Positions 1 to 12,366 of a stretch of DNA of 64,000 nucleotides are shown here, in pieces. A program made the position numbers and the translations under genes. The notes under the pieces were generated by a model. It searched no databases. It was not told the origin of the DNA and was given only the letters and a program-made list of their open reading frames with translations. The stretch is from NCBI RefSeq assembly GCF_949628215.1, contig NC_134277.1, positions 107,091,463 through 107,155,462 on the forward strand, written 5' to 3'. The number at the start of each line of letters is the position of its first letter. Within the stretch, counting starts at the first letter, position 1. The DNA comes from Phalacrocorax aristotelis. Lineage: Eukaryota; Chordata; Aves; Suliformes; Phalacrocoracidae.

Positions 1-3000
1 ATTCTACTGTACTGCTAAGAACTGTTTCAACTGAGCCTTCATTTTTGGTGGTTATTTTTGTTTATAATCACTAGTAGCCAAATAAGTTGCTGAGAAATCT
101 TCCGAGATATGGACATGAATATGATAAATGCTGTGTAAGAAACAGGTCGCACAGGGATCTGTTGTTAAAACTGTAATGCAACTGCTAGAGTTAGGAAAAC
201 GTGTCCCAGTCACTTCTGAACTGTAATATCAATCAGATGTGTACTGAACTGTTGAAAATTAGACTTGAAATGTACTGCTATTTTCACCAAATCCTTCTCC
301 CAGCCATATTCAACAAGACACAGGGAGAAGAAAAGCATACAAGTCATATACTGGCTGTCAGAAGTGATGTGAAATTAAGGGTTTTGCTGTGGTCATGCAA
401 GTAATCTAGATGCTGTCTGAGGGGGGATCTGGCATTTTAGTTTTTTTCTTTAGTCTCTAAATTTCTTCAAGCAACTTCACAGTAATAACTTTGAATTCAC
501 GAAAAAATGCTGCTTTTTTAAGTCAAGTGTAAGCCTTTTGTTTTTCTGTAATAAAACCATTTAAAAGAGCTTGTTTCCTGTGCTTCATTTACACTGTGTT
601 AAGCTTAGATATTACACATTGTATAGGCAGCTGTGTCTCCTGGGGCACTCGTTGTAAAGGTATTTTAGGCCCCGAGTAAGGCAGTACATAAAGGAAGCTG
701 GTAGCTTTTAGGAAGAAAAATTAGTTCATCCTGTTGGTCCTTTCTTGTCAATATTTTGAAAATACTGTCTAGATTTAGGAGTTAATATTTACTTGTCTTT
801 TATTTAGTGAGCATCCTAGCAGTATAAAACAAATGCATTTCTGGAAAAGAAATTTTAAAATACCAGTTCAATCCATTAGCATACTCTCAAGTTCTTACAA
901 GAGTTTCAGTAGCAAAGGGAACCTGAGGCAGACTGTTCTAGTAGACGTCTCCTCCTAGAGACTGTTGAGCAGCCTTGACGCTTGGACATACGCAATATCT
1001 TACTGCTTCATTATTTACCTAGGCTGTTTTAACAGATACTGTCCACACCGTGGTGCTCACGGCTTAAAGGATGGAATGATGACAGTCTGGTAGAGCTGAT
1101 GCGTTGGACAGCACAGAAGCCCTTAATTTTCATGAAGTATTTAAGTAAAAGGTTTAGCTTGCTTTGTTTTGGCCCAGAACTAATTTACCCTGTTCCTCTT
1201 TTGTCAGCATGTTCGAAGAAGTGGTTGTACTTGGGGGAGTGGGAAGGTGGCAAGTCATTCTGATGACAGTCGAAAAGCTCAAGTCGGTGAAAAGGGTGCA
1301 AACCAGAATGTACTTCCCTTAAGCTGTTAAAATCTCATGAGGCTACAGCTGTTTCAGGTTGTGTTATACTGTGACAGAATGGTGCTGGCTCTCAAATCTT
1401 CTCGGGAGCAAAGCAGCTTTCTGCTCTTTTGTTCTCATCACTGGGTACATTTCTAACAGATGGAATCATATGAAGCTGTTGTATGTTATATTGCTGTAAC
1501 TGATGAAGACAATTTTGACAATATTGTGTTGAATGCTTTGTTGAACTCTTGACTTGCAAGGTTTTCATAGTCTGCCTAGGCAGTGTACGCATTCCCAAAA
1601 CAATTTTCTTTCTCTGATTTCTGAAATTTTAACCATTTTAAAGGATTACTGCTACCATCCTGTATATCAATTTACTGACATAAAGCACCATTTAGCAGCT
1701 GATGTGAACTCTCGTGTTGTTAGCAAACTGCCTTCTGCTTATACACCATGGAGAATAGATATGTTTGCAGTTGTTTAGCAAGGATAAGTAGACTAGAAGT
1801 ATTTTACATAAAGCATTTTTAAATGGCTTTTAACAATAAAGTCTGCAAGATCTAGAAGGTCCTTGGAAGAGGAGCAAGGAAACCTGTAAGATGATTACTA
1901 ATGAGAGGAATAGTATTGCTTTGTAGCTCAGTTCCCCCATAAGTTTAGACTGGAGAAGAGAGAAAACATCACTGAATGAGCGTGTAACTTGACAGCTTAT
2001 TTGTACTGAAAACAATTTTGCTTTTCCAGCGTGTGCTTCTGTCACTTCAATTTCACCACATCACTTCTAGTACTCAGCAGCCCGTTTCAAGATTGGCGTA
2101 GTCTTCAGCTGGGTTAATGACTGACCAAAATGGTGGGTGGTTTTAGGCTGTCTTGAGTTAAGGGATTGAAATGTTGGTAAAACTAAGGCTGACACATGAA
2201 GGGAATTAAAATGCATAGACAGGAGAAATGGGAATGGGAGAGAGGAATGGAGCAGGGCCTTGTATTCTCATATCTGTGTCTTATGTTTTGATATGGAAGA
2301 GCTATAGTTAACATACATGCATAGCTGGTGGGGAGGTTAAGTCCCTCCAAAAGGAATCTTGTATCTCCATTTACTCTACAGAGGGCCTTTGGCTGGATGT
2401 TTGCCTGACATAGAGCAAGTAGCGTTGCTACCCAATCAAGATTATTTATAGACGATTTTTTTTTTGCTGTTTCTCAGCAGAAACGTATGCTCCAAGTCAC
2501 TCAAAATAACATACTCTAATAGTCATAATTTGTTTGAAAGAAAAACCAAACCCCAACTCTCTTTCATCTCAGGTTGCTCACTGCTACTTTAAAGGAATGA
2601 TAACTTAGAATATATTTAAATTCTTGCAAATGTGGCAACTTGTAGTCTTAATGGTTTCAGGAATTAGGGAGCTAATCAATTATGTAGGATTTGTTTTTGT
2701 TGTAAATTGTGGTTTTTTTTAAATAATAAAAATATTACAACAGTTGCAATTTCATTCTTTATACCTGAGCAGTAAATGTTGACTCTTAATCCAAAGCAGT
2801 CAATGTACTTACTGTTCATAGACTGTGAAAAATTTAAGTGACTCAATATTAAAAAAAAACCAAAAAGACTTTGGGACTTCAGTACCTAGGTTTTTAATCC
2901 CCTCCCAAAGTTATTTTTCTTCTTTTATCATCGAGTCATTTTGACTTAGAACTGACTGTAACTTTTTAGTTAATCTCTAACTTTTTTCGTAGTATGCTTC

Positions 3001-4354
3001 TCAAAAAGAATTTGTGTGAATATCCTGACAGTACACTGTACACGTAAAGACTGAAATGCAGACTGGTGTTTTGGATGGCCACTGGCTAATTTTGTTTATT
3101 TCCTCTTTGCTTTTGTAACATATGTCTTTTTTTTTTTTTTTCTAATCTTACCTTTGCACATTGAGCTAGTTGAGCTGCTTCTACTTAGCACTTCTTGTAG
3201 CATCACACAACTCACTAAACATATGCTGTTGTCCTCAGGTCTATGTTAAAATTTATTAGATAACGTTTTCTAAAAGTAGACTCCGCACATGAGAAAAAAA
3301 AAAGGATACCACTTAGAAGCTATCAAAATATCAGTGTTTTTTTCCGTGTATAGAAACAAAGTTTCTAGGAACAGAATTCTCCTTTGAAATAAGAGATCTT
3401 CTTTTACGTAAAGTGGAAGAAAACTAAAGCTTCCTTCTTTTCAGTTACCCTCAAATTTCATTTTCATAGTGTTTCCTGCAGAAGATGGGAGAAATACTTT
3501 TGGCCCAGACAAGTCCTTGATAATGTATTAGTTGCTTCTGAGCTAGAGAGAGATTAATTGCCTTCAGCAGATTTATCATTTAATAGCTGTGTCGGAGTCT
3601 CAGTGGAGAAAATAATCATAAATTATGCTGTGCCTTCATGCAAAATTATGCTTTATGCAAATAAAAAACACTTGAGAATTGAGTTAAACCTTGAGATGGC
3701 AATACTATGGTGCATATCTTCCCCCTTTTCTTCCTCATCTTTTAAATTCATATACTTTATAAAACACAAATATGGAAGGAATGCGTATTTTTATTTTTCA
3801 TGGCTCATTTATGAATTTCAACCACATCCTAAATGCCACGGGTTGCAAGAGATGATGCACTAAATTGTGCTGTTAACTTTTAAAGATTTATCTGATCCTA
3901 CTGTGAAGTAAGTATCAAAAACCTCCCAAAAAGAGTAGTAGTGTGTTACCAAAAGGTAAACAGAAGTATTGTTCTCTGAGTGCCTCTGACAGGCAGATAC
4001 ACCAGAATGTGAAAAATACTCTTTGGAACAGATCTTTAAGTAGCCGGGAGTTCTTGTATCACATTGTCGTGGTTTAAAATAGAAGGATTTCTAGGAGAGT
4101 GAGAGTAAGTAATACTTGATTTTTAGAACAGGATTTAAATGCAGATACGAATCTTGACCTGAACGTAGTATATTTCTATTTTTACGCTTTGCATTATGCA
4201 TTGTTGTAATTTAAGTGGTGTCTTCAAGAGGAAAGCTGTTGGTGCGTTCATGTGAATATGTTGGGTTTTAGTTTCCAGAGAGCACTGGAATTCAGGCATA
4301 ATGCAGAAGCACGGGTTCTTTCAGTGGGCTGTAACTCTGTGTCAGCTTCAGTTG
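1..4354. other. Non-coding AT-rich stretch, no gene recognised
   Basis: Only short open frames occur here, all under about 100 codons and without recognisable protein families or paired splice sites. A canonical AATAAA lies at 550-555, followed by a GT-rich stretch, so the first half kilobase could be the 3' end of a plus-strand gene lying to the left. No coding sequence is visible to confirm that. The rest is AT-rich single-copy-looking sequence with short A and T runs. Confidence 0.5.
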
Positions 4355-4358
4355 TCAG

Positions 4359-4942
4359 TGTCGTGGTTGAGCCTGTCAGCAACTAAACACGACGCAGCCG
4401 CTCGCTCCCCCCACCCCTGTGGGACAGGGGAGACAACCGGATGAGCAAAAGCAAAAAAAAAAAAAAAAAAGTGTGCATTGAGATAAGAACAGTTTAATAA
4501 TGAAAATAAAATAATTATAATATTGATTATGATAATAACAATAATGATAATCTAATAAAAAGAAGAAAAAACCCAAAACCACAAATGAGACAACCGCTCA
4601 CCACCTGCTGACTGACACTGCCGCTCCCCGAGCAGCGATTGCTGCCTCCCTCCCCCGGCCAGCCCGTCCCCGTTAACATACTGGGCATGACGTTACATGA
4701 TATGGAATATCCCTTTGGCCAGTTTAAATCCGCTCTTTTAGCTGTGCCCCCTCCCCTTACAGCTTCTTGTGCACCCAGCAGAGCTTGGGAAGCTGGAAAA
4801 GTCCTTGACTAGTACAAGCACCACCCGGCAACAACTGAAACATCGGTGTGTTATCAACATTATTTTCATACTAAGTCCAAAGCACAGCTCTATGCCATCA
4901 GCCATGAAGAAAATTAACTCTATCCCAGCTAAAACCATTACA
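4359..4942 (-). mobile_element. Solo LTR of an avian endogenous retrovirus
   Basis: A 584-bp element opens with TGTCGTGGTT and closes with ACCATTACA, so it has the TG...CA ends of a retroviral LTR. It is bracketed by a 4-bp direct repeat, TCAG, at 4355-4358 and 4943-4946, consistent with a target-site duplication. The sequence resembles an LTR family that I recognise as common in bird genomes. In that family the transcription direction, judged from the TATA-like and polyadenylation regions, corresponds here to the minus strand. No gag, pol or env sequence flanks it, so it is a solo LTR left by recombination between two LTRs. An A-run and AT-rich filler at about 4450-4570 look like later expansion. 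Retroviral class is not assigned: a 4-bp duplication would fit class I, but one 4-bp match is weak evidence. Confidence 0.75.
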
Positions 4943-7183
4943 TCAGAAATCTAAATGCTAAGACATACTAGAAATAAGGCTCAAGCCATGTGTGGAAAAT
5001 TAATCAAATGGAGGAGTTGTGTGTTAGCTAATAGAGAAGGATTATCTATGGCTTAAACAACCCCAAGAAAGAAATTGTAAGCCACCTTTCACTTTTGTAA
5101 ATAATGGTTATGAGGTGGGAGGAATTTCTCCTGACATCCTTAACTGTTGCATCCAAAGGGTGTCATCTTGGCAAGAAATGTGCAGCAAGGCTCATAGGGG
5201 AATGGAGTTTGGAATGAGGACTAAAGGCATGATCATCTTAAAGTCAGTCTGTTCCTCATGTTAATGTGCAATGGGGGCTGGGAAAGAGTTATAAAGGAAA
5301 TGCATAATAAAAAAACGAAGCTTGTAAGATTCACATTCAAGTAATATGCTACTCTGTCACACCAGTCTTAAAAGAGTGTTGATAAACCTGAGGTTATATC
5401 AGGATACGACGCATCATATTGGTAAGAAAAAGTGAAAAGTTTCCATAGCACTGGCAGTTCTTGTCACTTCTTCCCTTTAGAAGAAAAAAAATTGCTCAGT
5501 GCAGACCCTTGGTGTGAAGTAGCACAGCTGAGCTCCAACAGCAGTTTCTTTTCCCACGTCATTCCCCAGAAGCAGGAGCTCGACTGCACAGAGCAGTCTC
5601 TGGTGAGCAGTGTCTCTGGTAGCCTCTGCCACACACACATGGGTTAGCCCCAGTGGTTTTCAGAAAGAGTTGGGAGATAGCCACAATGAACAAGAGCCTG
5701 AAAAGTGGCACTAGCAGAGACCTCAGGAGCCTCAGCTTTGACGTGCAGGATGTGTGCTGCTGTGGATAGTTTTAATGGCCATCTGAAGACACAGGAGAAA
5801 GGAGTCTTTCTAAAGACTTTAAAAGTCATCATTGCATTGCTGTGATGCTGTATCATAAAGTGAGGGAGAATGTATGAGGTATAGAGGTGAGCAGACGCAA
5901 AAGCCTGTGGGGTATTTCCTCTGCTCAGGCCCATGCACACTCGGCTGAAGTTAGCACAAGGCCACTGTATTTTGGGGAAAATGAGTTCACGATCACAAAT
6001 GTAGGTTGGTCCGTGCCTGTTGGTCCTTGGGCAGTGAACTTGCCCTGTCATGTTTAAATTAGAGTGTAGACATGCCATGGAGCATTAAGTTCAGTTTCTG
6101 GCCATCTTCCTTTGACGTGGAGTGCAGTTTTAGGCAAGTTACTTAGGCCATAGTTTCATTATACTGCAACTTTAATGACAGTGCTGGCTTAAGGAGTTTC
6201 TGTCCTCACCTTTGTACCTTTCTACACTGCCCTTCAAATTATGGCTACACAATCTGTTGGAAAAGCAGCACTCTAAGTGGATAAATGAACTGATTCAGGT
6301 GGATACAGCTCTTTGGACAGAACAGCATGCCGGGGTATGAGAGTGCAACAAGGGTTTGGAGGCAGCAGCAGACTGGCAAACTTTTTAAGGATATTTCATG
6401 ACAAGCTGGCTGTGCTGACTTAGGTATTTATCTCACCCTTTGCTTCCTTCCTCCAGAAAACATAGGTGATTTGGCCAAGTCCTTACAGTGAAGAAACTGT
6501 GGGTTGCTATCCTGTGATCCCTCTTTCAGTAGCGCAGTAATGTTGTTTGTAATGTGTCACAACCTCTCCTTGCTAGAAGACAGTTGAAATGGAAGAGGAA
6601 AAATCTTAAGTCCTGTCATGTTCGGCAAAATACATCTTGCACAGGATATAACTAAGTAAGAATGGGAAGGATGCACTTCAGAGTGTAACTGTGCGCAATC
6701 ACTGTCATAGAGATAGGATGACTCACTACGTTTTATACATTTGTAGATAAATTCTGCTTTACAGTTCTGCATGTGCATTTAAAACCACAGAATGCTTGAA
6801 GTCTGAGTCCAGACTCAGCAATCCTTTACATTTGTGCATGACTCCCTATGCAAATAGCTAAGAGAAACAGGAGGTACCTTAGAGAAAGGGACAGGGTTTT
6901 CAGACTAGGATTTTAGGAGAGAAATTTGTGTCATGTGTAGAGAAAGATAACTATGTGAATGTTAGACTAATCTGTCAGGCATGTAGCAATTACAATTTTT
7001 TGGTAGAATTTTCCGTATGAGAATCTAAGAGCTTTATGAGGTGAATAGATTTAAGAACTGTTGCAAGAGAAGGTCAAATGAAAATCTTGAATGTCTGCAG
7101 TGCTTTATTTTGGAAGTGCTTTTCCCAAGTTAGATGAGAGCATTGTGGTTGTAACCTTGGAGAGACAGAGGATACAGTAGCAG
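4943..7183. other. Non-coding stretch, no gene recognised
   Basis: Nothing identifiable is seen. The longest open frame is a 144-codon minus-strand frame at 5644-6078. It matches no family I recognise, has no flanking splice or promoter signals, and is treated as chance. Confidence 0.45.
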
Positions 7184-7745
7184 ATCATAGAATCATAGAA
7201 TTGTATAGGTTGGAAAAGACCTTTAAGATCAAGTCCAACCATTAACCTAGCACTGCCAAGTCCACCACTAAACCATGTCCCTGAATGCCACGTCTACATG
7301 CCTTTTAAATATCTTCTGGGATGGTGACTCATCCACTTCCCTGGGCAGCCTGTTCCAATGCTTGATAACCCTTTCAGTGAAGAAATTTTTCCTACTATCC
7401 AACCTAAAAGTCCCCTGACGCAGCTTGAGGCCTTTCCCTCTTGTTCAATCACTTGTTACTTGGGAGAAGAGACTGACACCCACTTTGCTACAACCTCCTT
7501 TCAGGTAAAGAGAGCGATAAGGTCTCCCCTCAGCCTCCTCTCATCCAGATTAGTCAGCCTGTTCCTTCAGCCACTCCTCATAAATCCTGTTCTCCAGACC
7601 CTTCACTAGCTTCATTTCTCTTCTTTGGACACACTCAAGCACCTCGATGTCTTCTAGTGAGGGCCCCTAAACTGTACACAGTATTCAAGGTGATACCTCA
7701 CCAGTGCTGGGTAAAGGGGGACAATTGTTTCCCTAGTTCTGCTGC
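7184..7745 (-). mobile_element. CR1 LINE fragment, 5'-truncated
   Basis: The left edge starts with tandem copies of catagaat, the complement of the 8-bp repeat ending CR1 elements. It is followed by the typical reverse-complement CR1 3' region (ggttggaaaagacctttaag, then the conserved ccctgggcagcctgttcca block). The element therefore lies on the minus strand with its 3' end at about 7184. It runs for some 560 bp before similarity fades near 7745. It covers only the 3' end of the reverse-transcriptase frame and 3'UTR and is non-functional. Its presence marks the genome as avian or closely related sauropsid. Confidence 0.88.
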
Positions 7746-10700
7746 AGTTGGTTATTTGCATATTATATCTGTTAACTTATTCTCTTTTGTCTCCCTGTTT
7801 TCCTTTTTTCTAATTTTCATTGTCTCATTTCCTTTTGCATTGTACCCTCTAACTCTTTTACCATCTCAGTCTCTCCTGCCCTTTTCCAAGCTTTTTTTGG
7901 TTCTCCTTTCTTTCCCTCCCTATATATTAGCAGTCAGAAATGTACAGAAAATGTCAGATAATGATGAAACCAGCTGTATTTAAAAGTCTTCATTCAGGCT
8001 ACTGTGTGACCTCTCAGGCCCTTTCAGAATGATGTTTCCTTAGTGTCCCACTATGCTCAATATTCTGGTATCTGACATAGGTTTGTTCATTCATCTTGAC
8101 TGGCTGAGTTGAAATTAATAGGATATTTTATTATTAAAATAAAGGAAAGTTTGTTACAGGTAACTTAGAGTTTTGAGATTTGACAGCCTTCCCCTTGGGA
8201 GTTGTCATATTTCACTTCTATATTTAGAAAAAAAGAGAATTTTAGATTTGCCTCTTTTGAATTTTTGCTACAGGTAATGACGAATTTAAGGCTTCTTTTC
8301 AATAAAGACCATACAGATAAGCATTTGCTGATTAATTTTGTCTTGACCTCAGATGATAAACATGGTCTTGCAAATTGCTTCTTTCCCTCTAGCTGACTTA
8401 ATTTCTGTGATTAAATACTGTAGATACAACCTTATCTGCTACTCCTGTTTTTCATATTGTTAATCTTTGGATCAGCAATTGATGTCTAGTTAATTAGAAA
8501 ATGGATGCCGAGCATGTATTTTTCAGATTGAAAAAACCAATTTTTTTATCACAGGGCTTTTCCTTCCTCCCAGTCTCCTGTTTTTATATTTTTGAGTGAA
8601 AGCTGGAGAAAGCAGATAATAATGTGACCTAGAGGTGAATAATTTTAATATAATGGCACCATGTCCATGGAAAACACAATGACTGCTGTTGAAGAGTGGT
8701 TGATATGTTTGTTCTCTTGGAAAAACTGTTTTAACTGAGCATAACTAATGCTCTTTGTTTTTCCAGAATGCCGTAACAGTGCTCTGATTCTCATCAAGCC
8801 AAGGTGTATTCATGGAGACATCTTTCTCCTTCCTCTTCTTTGTTAATGTAAATATCGACACAGAAACAAACTACCAGATCCTGTGCAACTGATAATCTGT
8901 GTGGGTAGTTTTCATAATGAAAATACCTTGGTTTAGACATGACCAGTGCTTCTGTAATATTCACAAGAATAATTCTCAGTTAGTCCAAACCGTTTATGCT
9001 TAACCAGAAATATGAGATCTCTATGGATTCTTCAAAGCTTTCTAACACTGTAATTTATTACCTTTTGCAAGGTAATTTTTCTGTGAATTGCTTGTTTGTC
9101 AGTGGTGTTATGTTAGCAAACTTCTAGTTGTGCAATTTCTAAATTTCTGTGTAGCTTACAGAAATGGAGCAGGAAAAATGCTGATTTGGCAAACTCTTTC
9201 TTGTACAATGAACCCCCAAACATCACAAATTAAGTGTTAATTTGCCTGTGATTATTAAAGCTTAGGCATTAAGATTGCTAGTTAGTGTAATTTCTGACAC
9301 CTGTGTCTGCTGCAATGAGCTGAAATGTTTGATTTTTTTATATGGTGCTGTTTAGGCTATGCCACAGCTCAGGTCTCCCAGAAAAAATTGTATTAGTCTG
9401 GTCCTACAGCACCGTAGTTGGAGTCTGGAAAACTGAGGTTCACTGAAATATTTGAACCCTGGTCTCTGGAGATGAAAGGCTAAGGTAATACCTAATTCTA
9501 ACAGAAGTCGATCTACAGGTTGTTCAAAGCAAAATAACCTCTCCCTGTCAACTCTGAAACACAGCTGTACAAAACAGAATTCTAAGGTGATTTACTTCTG
9601 ACTCAGTGCTTTTGCATTCCATTGACTATCAGGTTGTTCAGCACCTTTATGCTATTCTAGAGTAACTTGCTGCATAATGATAAATAGTCTAAATTTGTAA
9701 TTTTATAGACTCCATGTACCTACACTGTCGCTGTTAAATGTCTTTAAGTGTGGACAGCATAAGTATAGAAACAATTGAACCATCTCTAAAACTGAGAATC
9801 CTAATGAGACATAAAATATAAAACTTCAAAATAAATTTATCATTACTAAAATAAAATTTCCTACCTAGATCAAATAGGTGTTACTAGATCACACAGGTAA
9901 CAAAGACAATATGCTTATTTAAATTAATATCTATGTTTTTTCAGTTTCATATATTCACATGAGGGCAATATTAAAGGATTGTTTAATTTTCCATTCTCTA
10001 AGTCTTCTGAGATCCAGGAAGAAAAATCACACTGATGAATAAAAAGAGAAATACATTATAACTGTCAATCACTTGTATAATTCAATTTTTTAACAGCATG
10101 TGACTCAATTACTGGGGAGGTTAACAGAGAAAATGTCGATTGTCTTCCCTGAAAAATAGATTTATAATACCATGGGTGGTCTGTTCACAGAAAATTAAAA
10201 GAACACCTCTGCAGTTAACTCTATGCATTTTTCAACAAAAATTAAGACAGTTCTGGACAGTTGCTTATGAAAACAGATCATGTAATTTAATTGGGATTTC
10301 AAGTCTTAATCTTCTAGCAGTGTCTCTTTGTTAATATGGTAATATTACTAAATGCCAAGTCTCTGAATCAAACTCTGTGTGTTAATGTAGGATCCTAATA
10401 ATTAACAGCCTAATCCAGTCCTCCCAGTGCAAGGCCACTGGAAGGCACTGAAATATAATTACATATTTAGAAATAATTCAGTGGAAAAAATTGTAGTGTT
10501 TTTCAAAAGAATTTTCAAAAAATAATGTTTTCAAGTCTCTTCCTTTAATGTTTTCTCATTGCAAACATTCTACCACGTTCCCTTCATGATCCCCACCACT
10601 CAGAAAGCGCTTTTTGACTTATTAGTTACAACTGAGTAATAAAACCCAGAAGTGGATTTTAATGCTTTATATTTGAAAATAATTGGTCAACACAGTTTAA

Positions 10701-12328
10701 AATTCTAACATATATGTTTGAGAGAAAGATAATTGTCAGTTAAAATCCCCTACTATCAAAAGAGACACTGCATTGCTGCAATGAATCATGGCTTTGATTC
10801 AGCTCTAAAATAGTTCTGTGCATTTTGCATTTAACTGTTAGAGGTTTAAGTTAAAGTTGTAATATCAGTTGTAGAGCTAAGTTATCTGCCACAAACCATT
10901 TGTCTGATTTTTATGAACAAGTTTTCTAAAATGGTCTGATTACCATCTTGAGCTGTCTTTTGAGTAATCCAAAATAATACCTTACTGTAGACAGGTATTG
11001 AACGCATCCATCTAAAATGGTGAATTTGCTCGAAAATTACTCTGCTATTCCACGTAGGCTTACAGAATCTTGAGGATGATATAATTTACAAACAAACAAA
11101 AAAAAAGGAACCCCAAACCAACCCTTTTTTTTTTTTTTTTTTTTTTGAGCATATAACTACTGTAACTCAATGTATTTGTTTTTACTGTTGTGGCCCATCC
11201 ATGAATATGTTATTGTGGGATGCTCCTCAATTGTCTGTCTTTAGGATAGAGCCAGCAAACCAAAGTGGATTATATTTAGCTGTCTATTAGTTTTGGTATC
11301 TTTCCCCTCATGCTATTCTACTCAACTGTAGTTTGTGAATGCATGCGTTTCTAGTATGAAGATACTCTGTCCTATTCTAAAAATATTTCTACTGTGATAC
11401 ACTATGAAATTACCACATAACTGAATTTCTGGGACTCTTACATGATGTTTTCTACTACAATGCAACTTTTAGAGCTGCCTACTAATTTTTTTTTATATAC
11501 TTCAAGACAATGGAGTGTGAACTACTTTTTACCCATTTTTCCAACAGTACTTTTGAATTCCTTTTCTGAGAGCTCAGTAGAGCAGTATGTAGGATCTTTA
11601 AGCCAATGTAAAGGAAGCCAACAGTCTCAGCTGCTTAGGTGCTTGAATGTTGTTCATACAATGTATTTTATGTCTGTATCATGTTTATAATACATAAATG
11701 TTAGTATTTAATATATGCTAGTATCTAATACATAAATATTAGTAGTCTGACTGTGGGCTGTATATAATTTTCCTGTAGGAACTGCTGAAAAGGCAATAAA
11801 AACTTCTACAGTAGGCCCCCTCTCACCATTATTTTCTATTTTTAACACTTATTTTCTGTGCCAGTTCCACTAATAGGAAAAAGAAAATAAAAAAAATACC
11901 CCAGGGGTTTGATAATGCATTTGCTGAGTTATCATTACTCTTTGCCTATTTCTTCTGAAATTAATATAAATTAACTAATTCATGGTGGACAAAGAAGTCA
12001 CCAAAAGATTCAACAATGTGCCATATATACTTCACTTGGCTACATTTTTGCACTTCTGTTTATAATGAACACTTTTTATTGTGTCATGGCATTTTTAAAA
12101 ACAGGCATTTTACTCCAGTTGTGTTTAGATTACCTTTTAAAGCCAGTGTTTTACAGTGATGTTTAATAAAAAATAAGAAGTTAGACTTAGATTGTACCTT
12201 AAGAATACAGTTAGCATTAGATTTTTCAATAATCATTAAAGTCATGTGGGTTTTTTTCTGTTTAATGGAAGAGCTTTTATGTTTTAAAAAATGAATGCTT
12301 AATCTGTCTAAATTTCTCTTTTCTTTAG
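7746..12328. other. Non-coding stretch, no gene recognised
   Basis: A pyrimidine-rich tract at about 7780-7930 directly follows the CR1 fragment. The remainder is AT-rich with no supported exon. Near 11,090-11,146 an A-rich run is followed by a long poly-T. Confidence 0.45.
11125..11146. repeat. Poly-T run of 22 bases
   Basis: An uninterrupted T run sits about 20 bp downstream of an A-rich stretch (11,090-11,106). The two could pair as an A/T hairpin, or represent complementary tails of nested short insertions. No transposable-element body is recognisable between them. Confidence 0.8.
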
Positions 12329-12366
12329 TGCGGGAAGGAAAAGTCACAGCCAAGTTAATATGTCTG
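12329..12366 (+). other. Possible alternative first or leader exon
   Basis: A 38-nt segment has a good pyrimidine-tract acceptor (ttctcttttctttag) and a donor (gtaagg). It ends in an ATG codon, one further codon and one extra base, so it is phase 1 and would join in frame to transglutaminase exon 2 at 25,457, giving a start of Met-Ser-Val. This makes it a rival to the ATG at 23,115. The distance to exon 2 (13 kb) and the lack of a supported upstream exon count against it. It might serve as an alternative 5' exon from a distal promoter, or be a chance splice-like sequence. Confidence 0.22.

Noticed and set aside
5644..6078. Minus-strand 144-codon open frame
   Set aside because: No recognisable family, no flanking gene signals, and its length is plausible by chance in a 64-kb window.
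7358..7609. Open frame of 83 codons on the plus strand
   Set aside because: It lies inside the reverse-oriented CR1 fragment, so it is repeat antisense sequence.
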